DNA from: Pseudosulfitobacter pseudonitzschiae
Lineage (GTDB): Bacteria; Pseudomonadota; Alphaproteobacteria; Rhodobacterales; Rhodobacteraceae
Direction: 5' to 3'
Assembly: GCF_900129395.1 (NCBI RefSeq)
Contig: NZ_FQVP01000013.1
Span: forward strand, 1-64,000
DNA: 64,000 nt
The notes beneath the pieces were generated by a model. The model was given only the letters and a program-made list of their open reading frames with translations, was not told the origin of the DNA and made no database searches. A program made the position numbers and the translations under genes. This document shows positions 1 to 9,428 of this stretch, in pieces. The first letter of the stretch is position 1, and every line of letters begins with the position of its first letter.

Positions 1-116
1 ATGACAATGGCGTCAAGGTCGTGCCGTCCTACCTGCTGGAGCCTGTGTCGGTGGACGCCAGCAACTACCAGACGATCGTTATCGACTCGGGCTACCACTC
101 CAAAGACGATCTGTAA
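1..116 (+). CDS. Sugar ABC transporter substrate-binding protein, C-terminal end (ChvE-like), partial
   Basis: The reading frame enters from outside the window and stops with TAA at 114-116. The last 37 residues include VVPSYLLEPVSV and end in SKDDL. From family knowledge this matches the C-terminus of ChvE-type periplasmic multiple-monosaccharide binding proteins (L-arabinose, D-galactose, D-glucose, D-xylose). The gene directly precedes gguA and gguB, reproducing the known chvE-gguA-gguB order, so it should capture sugar in the periplasm for that importer. Only the tail is visible, so substrate specificity cannot be judged. Confidence 0.75.
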   Translation, partial: DNGVKVVPSYLLEPVSVDASNYQTIVIDSGYHSKDDL

Positions 117-197
117 GACCGGATCGCGATTGCAAAATCGCCTGTCCCGCGCGCCGTGACCGGTGCCGGGGCAGGTCGCAGGAATGGGGGCAGGGCA

Positions 198-1718
198 ATG
201 ACAACTCTTCTGGAAATGCGCGACATCACCAAGACCTTTCCGGGGGTCAAGGCGCTGGACAACGTCAACCTGAAGGTGACCGCGGGCGAGATTCACGCGC
301 TGGTGGGGGAAAACGGCGCGGGCAAGTCCACGCTGATGAAGGTGCTGTCGGGGGTCTATCCGCAGGGCACCTATGACGGTGACATTCATTACGACGGGCA
401 GGTCGCGCGCTTTGGCGGGATCGCGGACAGCGAGGCGCTGGGGATCATCATCATCCACCAGGAGCTGGCGCTGGTGCCGTTGCTGTCGATTGCGGAAAAC
501 CTGTTTGTCGGCAACGAATGCGCCAGCAAGGGTGTGATGAACTGGCCCGAAACATTCCGGCGCACCGAGGCGCTGTTGAAAAAGGTCGGGCTGAAAGAGG
601 CTCCCGCCACGCCGGTGGACCGGCTGGGTGTGGGCAAGCAGCAACTGGTCGAGATCGCCAAGGCGCTGTCCAAGGACGTGCGGTTGCTGATCCTGGACGA
701 ACCCACCGCCGCGCTGTCGGAATCGGACAGTCAGGCGTTGCTGGATCTATTGCTGGAGCTGAAGGCCGAGGGGGTCACGTCGATCATCATCAGCCACAAG
801 CTGAACGAGGTGCGCCGCGTGGCTGACACGATCACCGTGATCCGCGACGGGGCGACGGTGTCCACGCTGGATGCGCGCACCGAAAGCATCACCGAGGACC
901 GCATCGTGCGCGACATGGTGGGGCGCGACATGTCGCAACGCTATCCCGAACGCGAGCGGCGGGCGGGGGACATGCTGATGGAGGTTCAGGGCTGGAACGT
1001 CTGGCACCCCGAGCACGCGACGCGCCAGATGATCAAGGACATCAACTTTCACGTGCGCGCGGGCGAGGTCGTGGGCATTGCCGGGCTGATGGGTGCGGGG
1101 CGCACCGAGCTGGCGATGAGCCTGTTCGGCCGCAGCTATGGGCAGAACATCAGCGGCACCGTGAAGCTGAAAGGGCAGGTGGTGGACACCTCGACCGTCG
1201 CGGCGGCGATCCGCAGCGGGCTGGCCTATGTCACCGAGGACCGCAAGGAACTGGGGCTGGTGCTGGAGGACACGATCCAGCGCAACATCACACTGGCGAA
1301 CCTGAGCGATGTGTCCCGTTCCGGCGTCATCAACGAGGCCGAGGAAACCAAGGTGGCCGAGCGGTATCGCAAGGCGATGAACATCCGCACGCCCAGCGTG
1401 TTCCAGCGTGTCATGAACCTGTCGGGCGGCAACCAGCAAAAGGTGGTTTTGTCCAAGTGGCTGTTTGCGGGGCCGGAGGTTCTGATCCTGGACGAGCCGA
1501 CGCGCGGCATCGACGTGGGCGCGAAGTTCGAGATTTACGGCATCATCAACGAATTGTCGGCGCAGGGCAAAGGGGTGGTCATGATCAGTTCCGAAATGCC
1601 CGAGCTGCTGGGCATGAGCGACCGGATTTACGTCATGAACGAGGGCGGGTTTGTCGGAGAGCTGGACGCCTCCGAGGCCAGTCAGGAACGCATCATGTCG
1701 TTCATCGTCACAGACTAA
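198..1718 (+). CDS. gguA: Sugar ABC transporter ATP-binding protein (GguA/MmsA type, two ABC domains)
   Basis: A 506-residue cytoplasmic ATPase with two fused ABC domains, the arrangement of RbsA/XylG/GguA sugar importers. Domain 1 has Walker [10 protein letters not shown] at about residues 37-45 and Walker B LLILDEP. Domain 2 has the degenerate P-loop [10 protein letters not shown] usual for these proteins, the signature LSGGNQQKV and Walker [18 protein letters not shown] 198 is chosen because family homology starts at [16 protein letters not shown] and a purine-rich stretch lies just upstream; an in-frame start at 156 would add an unrelated leader. It powers uptake together with gguB (12 bp downstream) and the binding protein upstream. 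Confidence 0.92.
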   Translation: MTTLLEMRDITKTFPGVKALDNVNLKVTAGEIHALVGENGAGKSTLMKVLSGVYPQGTYDGDIHYDGQVARFGGIADSEALGIIIIHQELALVPLLSIAENLFVGNECASKGVMNWPETFRRTEALLKKVGLKEAPATPVDRLGVGKQQLVEIAKALSKDVRLLILDEPTAALSESDSQALLDLLLELKAEGVTSIIISHKLNEVRRVADTITVIRDGATVSTLDARTESITEDRIVRDMVGRDMSQRYPERERRAGDMLMEVQGWNVWHPEHATRQMIKDINFHVRAGEVVGIAGLMGAGRTELAMSLFGRSYGQNISGTVKLKGQVVDTSTVAAAIRSGLAYVTEDRKELGLVLEDTIQRNITLANLSDVSRSGVINEAEETKVAERYRKAMNIRTPSVFQRVMNLSGGNQQKVVLSKWLFAGPEVLILDEPTRGIDVGAKFEIYGIINELSAQGKGVVMISSEMPELLGMSDRIYVMNEGGFVGELDASEASQERIMSFIVTD

Positions 1719-1730
1719 GGGAGCGGCAGA

Positions 1731-2927
1731 ATGACCGATACCACACAGGGCGAACGCGCCACACAACCGAATATGGGGGCCTATCTGTTGGGCCATTTGC
1801 GCGAATACGGGCTGTTGTTCGCCCTGATCGCGATCATGCTGTTTTTCCAGGTGGTGACCGACGGCACGCTGTTGCGGCCCGTGAACATCACCAATCTGTT
1901 CTTGCAGAACAGCTATATCATCATCATGGCGCTGGGGATGCTGATCGTCATTGTCGGCGGGCACATCGACCTGTCTGTCGGCTCTGTCATGGGCTTTGTC
2001 GGGGCGCTGGCGGCGGTGATGATCGTCAATCTGGACGTGCCGGTGGCGATCACCATACCTGTCTGTCTGGTGGTTGGCGGGCTGATCGGCGCGGCACAGG
2101 GGTACTGGGTGACCTATTGGAACATCCCCAGTTTCATCGTGACGCTGGCGGGGATGCTGGTGTTTCGCGGGCTGTCGCTGTGGCTGCTGGAGGGGCAGTC
2201 GGTGGGGCCGTTCCCGCGAGAGTTCCAGTTGCTGTCGACGGGGTTCATTCCCGATGTGTTCGGGGTTGGCCGTCCCAATGTCACGGCGCTGGCCGTGGGG
2301 GTGATTGCCGCCTGTGCCATCGTCTACCTTGGGATGCGCAAACGCGCGCGCAACATGGCGTATGGGATCGAGGACGAGCCGATCAGCTTTTTCGTGGTGC
2401 GCAATGCGATTGTCGCGGGGGCGTTGCTGTTCGTGATTTACAAGCTGTCCACGTTCCGGGGCCTGCCCAACGTGCTGGTGACCATGGGGCTGCTGACCAT
2501 CGTCTATGCGTTCCTCACCGAACAGACGACCATCGGGCGGCGGGTCTATGCGCTGGGGGGGAATGTGAAGGCGGCGAAACTGTCAGGCATCCCGACCGAG
2601 CGGCTGACCTTCCTGACCTTTGTCAACATGGGCGTGCTGGCGGCGCTGGCCGGTCTGATCTTTGCAGCAAGGCTGAACACGGCGACGCCCAAGGCGGGCT
2701 TTGCCGTGGAACTGGACGTGATTGCGGCGGTGTTCATCGGGGGTGCCTCGATGTCGGGCGGCGTTGGCAAGATTGTCGGCGCGGTGATCGGCGCGTTCAT
2801 CATGGGCGTGATGAACAACGGCATGTCGATCATGGGCATCGGCATCGATTACCAGCAGGTGATCAAGGGTCTGGTGCTGCTCGCTGCCGTGATTTTCGAC
2901 GTCTACAACAAGCAAAAACAACGCTAA
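1731..2927 (+). CDS. gguB: Sugar ABC transporter permease (GguB type)
   Basis: A 398-residue polytopic membrane protein of the ribose/xylose permease family (BPD_transp_2). Multiple hydrophobic segments are visible, with the family-typical stretches IVGGHIDLSVGSVMGF and FIGGASMSGGVGKIVGAVIG. The extra length compared with RbsC (about 320 residues) fits the XylH/GguB subgroup. It lies 12 bp after gguA and 12 bp before the arabinonate dehydratase, so transport and catabolism are one transcription unit. It probably forms the inner-membrane channel for L-arabinose or related sugars. Confidence 0.92.
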   Translation: MTDTTQGERATQPNMGAYLLGHLREYGLLFALIAIMLFFQVVTDGTLLRPVNITNLFLQNSYIIIMALGMLIVIVGGHIDLSVGSVMGFVGALAAVMIVNLDVPVAITIPVCLVVGGLIGAAQGYWVTYWNIPSFIVTLAGMLVFRGLSLWLLEGQSVGPFPREFQLLSTGFIPDVFGVGRPNVTALAVGVIAACAIVYLGMRKRARNMAYGIEDEPISFFVVRNAIVAGALLFVIYKLSTFRGLPNVLVTMGLLTIVYAFLTEQTTIGRRVYALGGNVKAAKLSGIPTERLTFLTFVNMGVLAALAGLIFAARLNTATPKAGFAVELDVIAAVFIGGASMSGGVGKIVGAVIGAFIMGVMNNGMSIMGIGIDYQQVIKGLVLLAAVIFDVYNKQKQR

Positions 2928-2939
2928 GGGGCATTCAAG

Positions 2940-4682
2940 ATGACGTTCAAACCCGCCGCATGGCCCCGCAAACTGCGCTCGCAGGAATGGTTCGGGGCCG
3001 ACAGCCGTGACCATATTTACCACCGCAGCTGGATGAAGAACCAGGGGCTGCCGGCCGATCTGTTTGACGGGCGTCCCGTGATCGGCATCTGCAACACCTG
3101 GTCGCAGCTGACGCCCTGCAACGCCCATCTGCGCGATCTGGCCGAACGGGTGAAGCACGGGATTTACGAGGCGGGGGGGCTGCCGCTGGAGTTCCCGGTG
3201 TTTTCCACCGGTGAAAGCGCGCTGCGGCCCACGGCGATGATGTACCGCAACCTGGCGGCGATGGACGTGGAAGAGGCCATTCGCGCCAATCCGCTGGATG
3301 GCGTCGTGCTGTTGTGCGGCTGTGACAAGACCACGCCCGCGCTGCTGATGGGGGCGGCGTCGGTCGATCTGCCGGCGATCATGGTGTCGGGCGGGCCGAT
3401 GATGAACGGCTGGTTCCGGGGCGAGCGGGTCGGGTCGGGCACGGCGCTGTGGCAGATGTCCGAGGACATCAAGGCGGGCAAGATGACGCGCGAGGATTTT
3501 CTGGAAGCCGAGCAGGCGATGAGCCGCAGCCCCGGATCGTGCAACACCATGGGCACCGCGTCGTCGATGGCCAGCATGGTCGAGGCCTTGGGCATGGCGC
3601 TGTCGGGCAATGCGGCCATTCCCGCCGTCGACAGCCGCCGCCGCGTCATGAGCCACGTCACCGGCCGGCGCATCGTGCAGATGGTCAAGGACGACCTGAA
3701 GCCGTCCGACGTGCTGACGCCCGAGGCGTTTCAGAACGCGATCCGCACCAATGGCGCGATTGGCGGGTCGACCAATGCGGTCATTCACCTGATGGCGATT
3801 GCGGGCCGTGTGGGGATTGATCTGACGCTGGACGATTGGGACACCTTCGGGCGCGACGTGCCGACGATCGTGAACCTGATGCCCTCGGGCAAGTACCTGA
3901 TGGAAGAATTCTTTTATGCCGGCGGCCTGCCCGTGGTGATCAAGCGGCTGGGCGAGGCGGGATTGCTGAACCGCGATGCGCTGACCGTGTCGGGTGACAC
4001 CGCGTGGGATCAGGTCAAGGATGCGGTGAACCACAACGAGGACGTGATCCGCCCCGCAGGGGAACCGCTGGCGAAACAGGGCGGCATTGCCGTGCTGCGC
4101 GGCAATCTGGCACCCAAGGGGGCGGTGTTGAAGCCGTCCGCCGCCAGCCCGCATTTGCTGACCCATCGGGGCCGCGCCGTGGTGTTCGAGGACATCGACG
4201 ACTACAAGGCGCGGATCAACGATGACGATCTGGACATTGATGAAACCTGTGTGATGGTGCTGAAAATGTGCGGCCCGCGCGGCTATCCCGGCATGTCCGA
4301 GGTGGGCAACATGGGCCTGCCGCCGAAGGTGCTGAAAAAGGGCATCACCGATATGGTGCGCATTTCCGATGCGCGGATGTCGGGCACCGCCTATGGCACC
4401 GTGATCCTGCACACCAGCCCCGAGGCAGCAGCGGGCGGGCCGCTGGCCATCGTGCAGGATGGTGACATGATCGAGCTGGACATGCCCAACCGGCGGCTGC
4501 ATCTGGACGTGCCCGACGCCGAGATCGCGCGGCGGCTGGCGGCGTGGAAGAACCCCGTTGTGCCACCCGCCAGCGGCTATGCGCGGCTGTTTCATGACCA
4601 CGTGCAGGGGGCCGACACGGGGGCGGACTTTGATTTCCTTGTCGGCTGTCGCGGCAACGCCGTGCCACGGGATTCGCACTGA
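2940..4682 (+). CDS. L-arabinonate dehydratase (IlvD/Edd family)
   Basis: A 580-residue Fe-S dehydratase expected to convert L-arabinonate to L-2-keto-3-deoxyarabonate. Three cysteines at the family cluster-ligand positions are present: C60 (NTWSQLTPC), C128 (CGCDKTTP) and C201 (GSCNTMGTA). The catalytic serine motif RISDARMSGTAYG is also present. Blocks such as RKLRSQEWFG, VPTIVNLMPSGKYLMEEFF and the C-terminal FLVGCRGNAVPRDSH match what I recall of characterised rhizobial L-arabinonate dehydratase far better than IlvD or Edd. The stop overlaps the start of the next gene. D-galactonate or D-fuconate as additional substrates cannot be excluded. Confidence 0.85.
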   Translation: MTFKPAAWPRKLRSQEWFGADSRDHIYHRSWMKNQGLPADLFDGRPVIGICNTWSQLTPCNAHLRDLAERVKHGIYEAGGLPLEFPVFSTGESALRPTAMMYRNLAAMDVEEAIRANPLDGVVLLCGCDKTTPALLMGAASVDLPAIMVSGGPMMNGWFRGERVGSGTALWQMSEDIKAGKMTREDFLEAEQAMSRSPGSCNTMGTASSMASMVEALGMALSGNAAIPAVDSRRRVMSHVTGRRIVQMVKDDLKPSDVLTPEAFQNAIRTNGAIGGSTNAVIHLMAIAGRVGIDLTLDDWDTFGRDVPTIVNLMPSGKYLMEEFFYAGGLPVVIKRLGEAGLLNRDALTVSGDTAWDQVKDAVNHNEDVIRPAGEPLAKQGGIAVLRGNLAPKGAVLKPSAASPHLLTHRGRAVVFEDIDDYKARINDDDLDIDETCVMVLKMCGPRGYPGMSEVGNMGLPPKVLKKGITDMVRISDARMSGTAYGTVILHTSPEAAAGGPLAIVQDGDMIELDMPNRRLHLDVPDAEIARRLAAWKNPVVPPASGYARLFHDHVQGADTGADFDFLVGCRGNAVPRDSH

Positions 4683-5608
4683 TGGCGGGGCAGGGGTTGG
4701 CGATTGTTGGCGTCGGCAAGATCGCCCGCGACCAGCACATTCCGTCGATTGCGGCGACGCCCGCGTTCACCTTGCAGGCCACGGCCAGCCGCAATGCGGG
4801 GGTGGACGGGGTCGCGCGGTATGACCGGCTGGAGGATCTGCTGGCGGCGCATCCGGGGGTGTCCTGTGTTTCGCTGTGTACGCCGCCTCAGGTGCGCTAC
4901 GCCGATGCGCGCCGCGCTTTGCTGGCGGGGCGGCACGTGATGCTGGAGAAACCGCCGGGGGCGACGTTAAGCGAGGTACACGACCTGATCGCATTGGCGC
5001 GCGCGCAGGGCGTGGCGCTGTTTGCCACATGGCATTCGCGCCATGCCGCCAGTGTTCAGGCGGCCCGCCAGTGGATGCAGGGCAAGGACATCAAACGGGT
5101 CGAGGTGATCTGGAAAGAGGACGTGCGCCGCTGGCATCCGGGGCAGGACTGGATCTGGCAGGCGGGGGGCTTGGGTGTGTTCGATCCGGGCATCAACGCG
5201 CTGTCGGTGCTGTCCGAGATTTACCCGCGCGCGGTGCATCTGACGCAGGCCGCGCTCTATTTCCCCGCCAACCGCGACACGCCGATCGCCGCCGACCTGA
5301 CGTTCCACGACCCCGGCGGCGCGGATATGACCGCCGCGTTCGACTGGCGCCAGACCGGGCCGCAGACCTGGGACATTCGCATCGAGACGGCCCAGGGCAA
5401 TGCCACGCTGAGCGATGGGGGTGCGCGGCTGGTGGTGGATGGCGCAGAGGTCAGCGCGGGGCCGGACCATGAATACCGCGCGCTCTATGCCCGCTTTGCC
5501 GAGGTGGTGGCGATGCGGGCGGTCGATGTGGACCTGCACCCGATGATCCATGTTGCCGACGCTTTCACATTGGGCCGCAGACAGGCGGTTGACGCCTTTG
5601 ACTGGTAA
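4682..5608 (+). CDS. L-arabinose/D-galactose 1-dehydrogenase (Gfo/Idh/MocA family)
   Basis: A 308-residue NAD(P)-dependent oxidoreductase. The Rossmann motif IVGVGKIARDQH lies at residues 8-19, the Gfo/Idh signature LEKPPGAT follows, and the catalytic region carries WKEDVRRWHPGQ and GVFDPGINALS. These blocks resemble the Azospirillum L-arabinose 1-dehydrogenase and rhizobial galactose dehydrogenases. It should oxidise L-arabinose to L-arabinono-1,4-lactone, the first step of the oxidative route. ATG 4682 overlaps the stop of the dehydratase gene, so the two are translationally coupled. No separate lactonase gene is visible in the window; the lactone may open spontaneously or be hydrolysed by an enzyme encoded elsewhere. 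Confidence 0.82.
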   Translation: MAGQGLAIVGVGKIARDQHIPSIAATPAFTLQATASRNAGVDGVARYDRLEDLLAAHPGVSCVSLCTPPQVRYADARRALLAGRHVMLEKPPGATLSEVHDLIALARAQGVALFATWHSRHAASVQAARQWMQGKDIKRVEVIWKEDVRRWHPGQDWIWQAGGLGVFDPGINALSVLSEIYPRAVHLTQAALYFPANRDTPIAADLTFHDPGGADMTAAFDWRQTGPQTWDIRIETAQGNATLSDGGARLVVDGAEVSAGPDHEYRALYARFAEVVAMRAVDVDLHPMIHVADAFTLGRRQAVDAFDW

Positions 5609-5644
5609 ACCCCGAGACATTTGAACACCCGAAAGGACGACGCT

Positions 5645-6562
5645 TTGACACAGACTTTGACAGGCATTTTGCCAGTGGCCCCGACCCCGTTTCTGGACGA
5701 TGGACAGGTGGACGAAGACGGCATGCGCCGTGTTCTGGACTGTTTGATCGACATGGGCGTGGATGCGATCTGCATCCTTGCCAACTATTCCGAACAGTTC
5801 CTGTTGTCCGACGCCGAGCGCGCCACGCTGATGCGCATCAGCCTGGAGCATGTGGCGGGCCGTGTGCCGGTGATCGTGACGATCAGCCATTTCTCAACCG
5901 ACATCGTGGTCGCGCGCGCCAAGGCGGCGCAGGCGATGGGCGCGGCGATGGTGATGATGATGCCGCCCTATCACGGGTCGGGCCTGTTCCCTGCCGAGGC
6001 GGGGGTGTTCGAACATTTCGACGCGGTCAACCGGGCGATTTCCATTCCGATCATGGTGCAGGACGCCCCGCTGAGCGGTGTGACCCTGCCGGTGCCGCTG
6101 CTGGCGCGGATGGCACGCGAGCTGGAGAATGTCAGCTATTTCAAGATCGAATGCCCCTTTGCCGCCGACAAGCTGGCCTCATTGATCGAAGCGGCGGGCG
6201 ACCACATCGCGGGGCCGTTTGACGGCGAAGAGGCGGTGACCCTGCTGGCCGATCTGGACGCGGGGGCGACGGGGACCATGACCTCGGGGCTGTTTCCCGA
6301 ACACATCCGGCCCATTGTCACCCGCTATCTGGCAGGCGACCACGATGCGGCGCTGAAACAGTGGCAGGTCTGTCTGCCGCTGATCAACCACGAGAACCGC
6401 CAATGCGGGCTGCGCGCCTGCAAGACGGTGTACGCGGCGGGCGGGGTCATTCGCAGCGACCACGTGCGCCATCCGCTGAAACCGCTGTCGGAGCGGACGC
6501 GCGCGCGGCTGCTGCAACTGGCCGGTGACATGGACCTGATCGCGTTGAAATGGGGGAAATAG
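5645..6562 (+). CDS. L-2-keto-3-deoxyarabonate dehydratase (DapA/NAL family)
   Basis: A 305-residue class I aldolase-fold enzyme expected to turn L-2-keto-3-deoxyarabonate into 2-ketoglutarate semialdehyde. The Schiff-base lysine is K167 in YFKIECP. The usual YNVP tyrosine segment is replaced by VQDAPLSG, as I recall for Azospirillum L-KDA dehydratase, together with ILANYSEQF and DGEEAVTLLADL. No ATG fits: a TTG at 5645 is chosen because AAAGGA (5632-5637) lies at proper Shine-Dalgarno spacing; a TTG at 5621 is the alternative. It closes the arabinose operon. The product needs a semialdehyde dehydrogenase, and the one in this window is at 19261. Confidence 0.8.
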   Translation: MTQTLTGILPVAPTPFLDDGQVDEDGMRRVLDCLIDMGVDAICILANYSEQFLLSDAERATLMRISLEHVAGRVPVIVTISHFSTDIVVARAKAAQAMGAAMVMMMPPYHGSGLFPAEAGVFEHFDAVNRAISIPIMVQDAPLSGVTLPVPLLARMARELENVSYFKIECPFAADKLASLIEAAGDHIAGPFDGEEAVTLLADLDAGATGTMTSGLFPEHIRPIVTRYLAGDHDAALKQWQVCLPLINHENRQCGLRACKTVYAAGGVIRSDHVRHPLKPLSERTRARLLQLAGDMDLIALKWGK

Positions 6563-6650
6563 CGGGCTGATCCGGTCAGACGAGTTGCATTCGGGCGCGA
6601 AATCAGGCTCTTGAAGGGTCAGGTTTTCCCGGCCAAAGGTGCCCCAGACG

Positions 6651-7211
6651 ATGAATTTCCAGCCGACCCGCCTGCCCGAGGTGATCCTGCTGACGCCGCG
6701 CCGTTTTGGGGACGCGCGTGGCTGGTTCACCGAGACGTGGAACAAGCGCACGCTGGCGCAGGGCGGGATCGGGGCGGATTTCGTGCAGGACAATCATTCG
6801 ATGTCGGCGGAGGTGGGCACGCTGCGCGGCCTGCATTACCAGGCACCGCCCCATGCGCAGGACAAGCTGGTGCGCTGCACCCGTGGTGCGATCTGGGACG
6901 TGGCGGTGGACGTGCGGCGCGGGTCGCCGCGCTATGGCCAATGGGTTGGCGTGGACCTGACCGCCGAGGGCGGCGCGCAGCTGTTCGTGCCCAAGGGGTT
7001 CCTGCACGGCTTTGTCACCCGCACGCCCGATTGCGAGGTGCAGTACAAGTGCACCGATTACTATGCGCCGGACGCCGACGGGTCGGTGGCCTGGGACAGT
7101 CTGGGCATTGACTGGGGGCTGAAGGCTGCGCCGGTGCTGTCGGACAAGGACCGTGCGGCACCTGCCTTTGGCGACTGGACCTCGCCCTTTGTCATGGAGG
7201 GCGCGGCGTGA
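6651..7211 (+). CDS. rfbC: dTDP-4-dehydrorhamnose 3,5-epimerase
   Basis: A 186-residue cupin-fold epimerase of dTDP-L-rhamnose synthesis. Family blocks are RGWFTETWN, the catalytic-histidine segment LRGLHYQ (H62), [23 protein letters not shown] and [10 protein letters not shown] 6651 is preferred over an in-frame GTG at 6639 because homology begins at the ATG and AAAGG lies about 11 bases upstream. The stop overlaps the rfbB start. It converts dTDP-4-keto-6-deoxyglucose to dTDP-4-keto-L-rhamnose for surface polysaccharide. Confidence 0.93.
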   Translation: MNFQPTRLPEVILLTPRRFGDARGWFTETWNKRTLAQGGIGADFVQDNHSMSAEVGTLRGLHYQAPPHAQDKLVRCTRGAIWDVAVDVRRGSPRYGQWVGVDLTAEGGAQLFVPKGFLHGFVTRTPDCEVQYKCTDYYAPDADGSVAWDSLGIDWGLKAAPVLSDKDRAAPAFGDWTSPFVMEGAA

Positions 7212-8263
7212 AGATATTGGTCACAGGCGGTGCGGGGTTTATCGGCTCGGCCGTGGTGCGCCGTGCCGTGGAGCAGGGGCACGCGGTGGTGAATGTCGAC
7301 GCGCTGACCTATGCGGCCTGTCTGGAGAATGTCGCATCGGTGGCGGGCAGCCCGCTGTACAGTTTTGAGCAGGCCGACATCCGCGACCGCGCGGCGCTGG
7401 ACCGGATATTTGCCACCCACCAGCCCGACGCGGTGATGCATCTGGCGGCAGAAAGCCACGTGGACCGGTCGATTGACGGGCCTGCGGATTTTATCGAAAC
7501 GAACATCACCGGCACGTTCAATATGCTGGAGGCGGCGCGGCAGTACTGGATTGCCCATGGGCAACCTGCCGGTTTCCGCTTTCACCACATCTCGACCGAT
7601 GAGGTGTTTGGGTCGCTGGGTGCGGCGGGACTGTTTACCGAAGATACGCCTTATGATCCACGGTCACCCTATTCCGCGTCCAAGGCGTCGTCGGATCATC
7701 TGGTGCGGGCCTGGGGGGAAACCTATGGCCTGCCGGTGCTGGTGACCAACTGTTCCAACAACTACGGCCCCTATCATTTTCCCGAAAAGCTGATCCCGGT
7801 GGTGATCCTGCGGGCGCTGGCGGGCGAGGCGATCCCGGTCTATGGCGACGGGCTGAACATCCGCGACTGGCTGTATGTCGAGGATCACGCCGACGCGCTG
7901 CTGTGTGTGCTGGGGCAGGGGGCGGTGGGCCGGACCTATAACATCGGCGGCGAGAACGAGGCGACGAATATTGATCTGGTGCGCATGATCTGTGCCGAGC
8001 TGGACCGGCACCGCCCCGATGCCGCGCCGCATGCCGACCTGATCACATTCGTCACCGACCGCCCCGGCCACGACCGCCGCTATGCCATCGACCCCACGCG
8101 CATCCGCACCGAACTGGGCTGGCGGCCCTCGGTCACGCTGCAACAGGGGATCGCGCGGACAGTGCAATGGTATCTGGACAATGCGGACTGGTGGCAACCG
8201 CTGCTGGCGCGCGACGGTGTGGGCAAGCGGCTGGGCACATCCACGGGAAAGGCAGCGACATGA
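7208..8263 (+). CDS. rfbB: dTDP-glucose 4,6-dehydratase
   Basis: A 351-residue extended short-chain dehydrogenase. NAD-binding motif GGAGFIG is at residues 7-13; family blocks are [19 protein letters not shown], the catalytic [23 protein letters not shown] and YVEDHADAL. It makes dTDP-4-keto-6-deoxyglucose from dTDP-glucose. It overlaps rfbC by 4 bases and rfbA by 4 bases, so the three are one operon. The coding sequence contains the 14-bp palindrome TTGCCCATGGGCAA (7551-7564), which also occurs twice behind parB (separate entry). Confidence 0.95.
   Translation: MKILVTGGAGFIGSAVVRRAVEQGHAVVNVDALTYAACLENVASVAGSPLYSFEQADIRDRAALDRIFATHQPDAVMHLAAESHVDRSIDGPADFIETNITGTFNMLEAARQYWIAHGQPAGFRFHHISTDEVFGSLGAAGLFTEDTPYDPRSPYSASKASSDHLVRAWGETYGLPVLVTNCSNNYGPYHFPEKLIPVVILRALAGEAIPVYGDGLNIRDWLYVEDHADALLCVLGQGAVGRTYNIGGENEATNIDLVRMICAELDRHRPDAAPHADLITFVTDRPGHDRRYAIDPTRIRTELGWRPSVTLQQGIARTVQWYLDNADWWQPLLARDGVGKRLGTSTGKAAT
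7550..7565. promoter_or_regulatory. Candidate third parS-like palindrome inside rfbB
   Basis: The 14-bp perfect palindrome TTGCCCATGGGCAA occurs at 7551-7564 and twice at 58334-58394 just behind parB. A specific 14-mer is not expected by chance in 64 kb, although here it also encodes rfbB residues. If ParB binds the copies behind parB, this could be a distal secondary centromere site. Confidence 0.3.
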
Positions 8264-9138
8264 AACGCAAGGGCATCATTCTGGCAGGCGGGTCTGGCAC
8301 GCGGCTGTATCCGATCACCATGGGCCTGTCGAAGCAACTGATCCCTGTCTATGACAAGCCGATGATCTATTACCCGCTGAGCGTGCTGATTTTGGCCGGT
8401 GTGACCGAGATCGCGATCATCACCACGCCCGAGGATCAGGACCAGTTCAAGCGGCTGCTGGGGGATGGCAGCCAGTGGGGGCTGCGGTTCGACTATATCT
8501 TGCAGCCGTCGCCGGACGGGCTGGCGCAGGCCTATCTGCTGGCCGAGGATTTCCTGGCCGGTGCGCCGTCGGTGCTGGTGCTGGGCGACAACATCTTTTT
8601 CGGGCACGGGCTGCCCGAGCAGTTGCAGGCGGCGGATGCGCAGGCGCAGGGCGGGACGGTGTTCGGTTACCGCGTGTCCGATCCCGAGCGGTACGGCGTG
8701 GTCGGCTTCGACGCGCAGGGGCGCGTGCAGCAGATCGTGGAAAAGCCGCAGGTGCCGCCGTCGAATTACGCGGTCACGGGGCTGTATTTCCTCGACGGGC
8801 GCGCGCCGGAGCTGGCCAAACAGGTCACGCCGTCGGCGCGCGGCGAGCTGGAGATTGCGGACCTGTTGTCGCTGTACCTGGCCGAGGGCACGCTGACGGT
8901 CGAAACGATGGGGCGCGGTTATGCGTGGCTGGACACCGGCACCCATGCCAGCCTGTTGGACGCCAGCAATTTCGTGCGGACGCTGACCATGCGGCAGGGG
9001 CAACAGGTGGGATCGCCGGACGAGGTGGCGTACCGGATGGGCCTGATCACCCGCGCGGCGCTGCGCGCGCGGGCGGCGGCCTTTGCCAAGAATGCATACG
9101 GGCAATACCTGCTGGACATCTGCGACGAAGGGGCGTGA
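8260..9138 (+). CDS. rfbA: Glucose-1-phosphate thymidylyltransferase
   Basis: A 292-residue nucleotidyltransferase with the N-terminal motif [14 protein letters not shown], then [46 protein letters not shown] and [15 protein letters not shown], all diagnostic of RfbA/RmlA. It couples dTTP and glucose-1-phosphate to dTDP-glucose. ATG 8260 is chosen because homology starts there and it overlaps the rfbB stop; upstream in-frame codons lie inside rfbB. No dTDP-4-dehydrorhamnose reductase (rfbD) follows, so the cluster is incomplete within this window. Confidence 0.94.
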   Translation: MKRKGIILAGGSGTRLYPITMGLSKQLIPVYDKPMIYYPLSVLILAGVTEIAIITTPEDQDQFKRLLGDGSQWGLRFDYILQPSPDGLAQAYLLAEDFLAGAPSVLVLGDNIFFGHGLPEQLQAADAQAQGGTVFGYRVSDPERYGVVGFDAQGRVQQIVEKPQVPPSNYAVTGLYFLDGRAPELAKQVTPSARGELEIADLLSLYLAEGTLTVETMGRGYAWLDTGTHASLLDASNFVRTLTMRQGQQVGSPDEVAYRMGLITRAALRARAAAFAKNAYGQYLLDICDEGA

Positions 9139-9428
9139 GCGCCGCGCGGGTTCCACGCCCGCACCTGCCGATCTGCCATTGATCGCGTGGCAAAACCGGC
9201 CCGCACAGCGGACAGGGCATCAGGACGCCCTGTTGGCGGTTCCGGGTAAACCCATGTTTATTCGCGGTTTTTTCCTCTGCAATGCACTTTTTCGGCGAGA
9301 ATCCGTCAATTTACACCCATAGGTGGCAAGAGACCGCCGATCTCCTCCGACCGGTCCGACGCGCCGGGAACAAGGGTGCGGGCCCGTGTGTTGCCCTCGC
9401 ATAACCCACCTTGAAGGAGGAACTGGAA
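9139..9428. other. Intergenic region after rfbA
   Basis: About 290 bases without a convincing gene. A GGGCGTG (9131-9137) and CACGCCC (9154-9160) pair can form a stem at the end of rfbA but has no T-run. The downstream half should carry the promoter of the PRC-barrel gene; I could not assign -35/-10 boxes with confidence. Confidence 0.4.

Noticed and set aside
2583-4679. Very long minus-strand open frame opposite the arabinonate dehydratase
   Set aside because: It has low-complexity His/Arg/Ala-rich composition and lies antisense to a clear gene; such frames are expected in GC-rich codon-biased DNA.
2940-6562. Classical isomerase/kinase arabinose pathway (AraBAD)
   Set aside because: The genes are a Gfo/Idh dehydrogenase, an IlvD-type dehydratase and a DapA-family dehydratase, which define the oxidative route instead.
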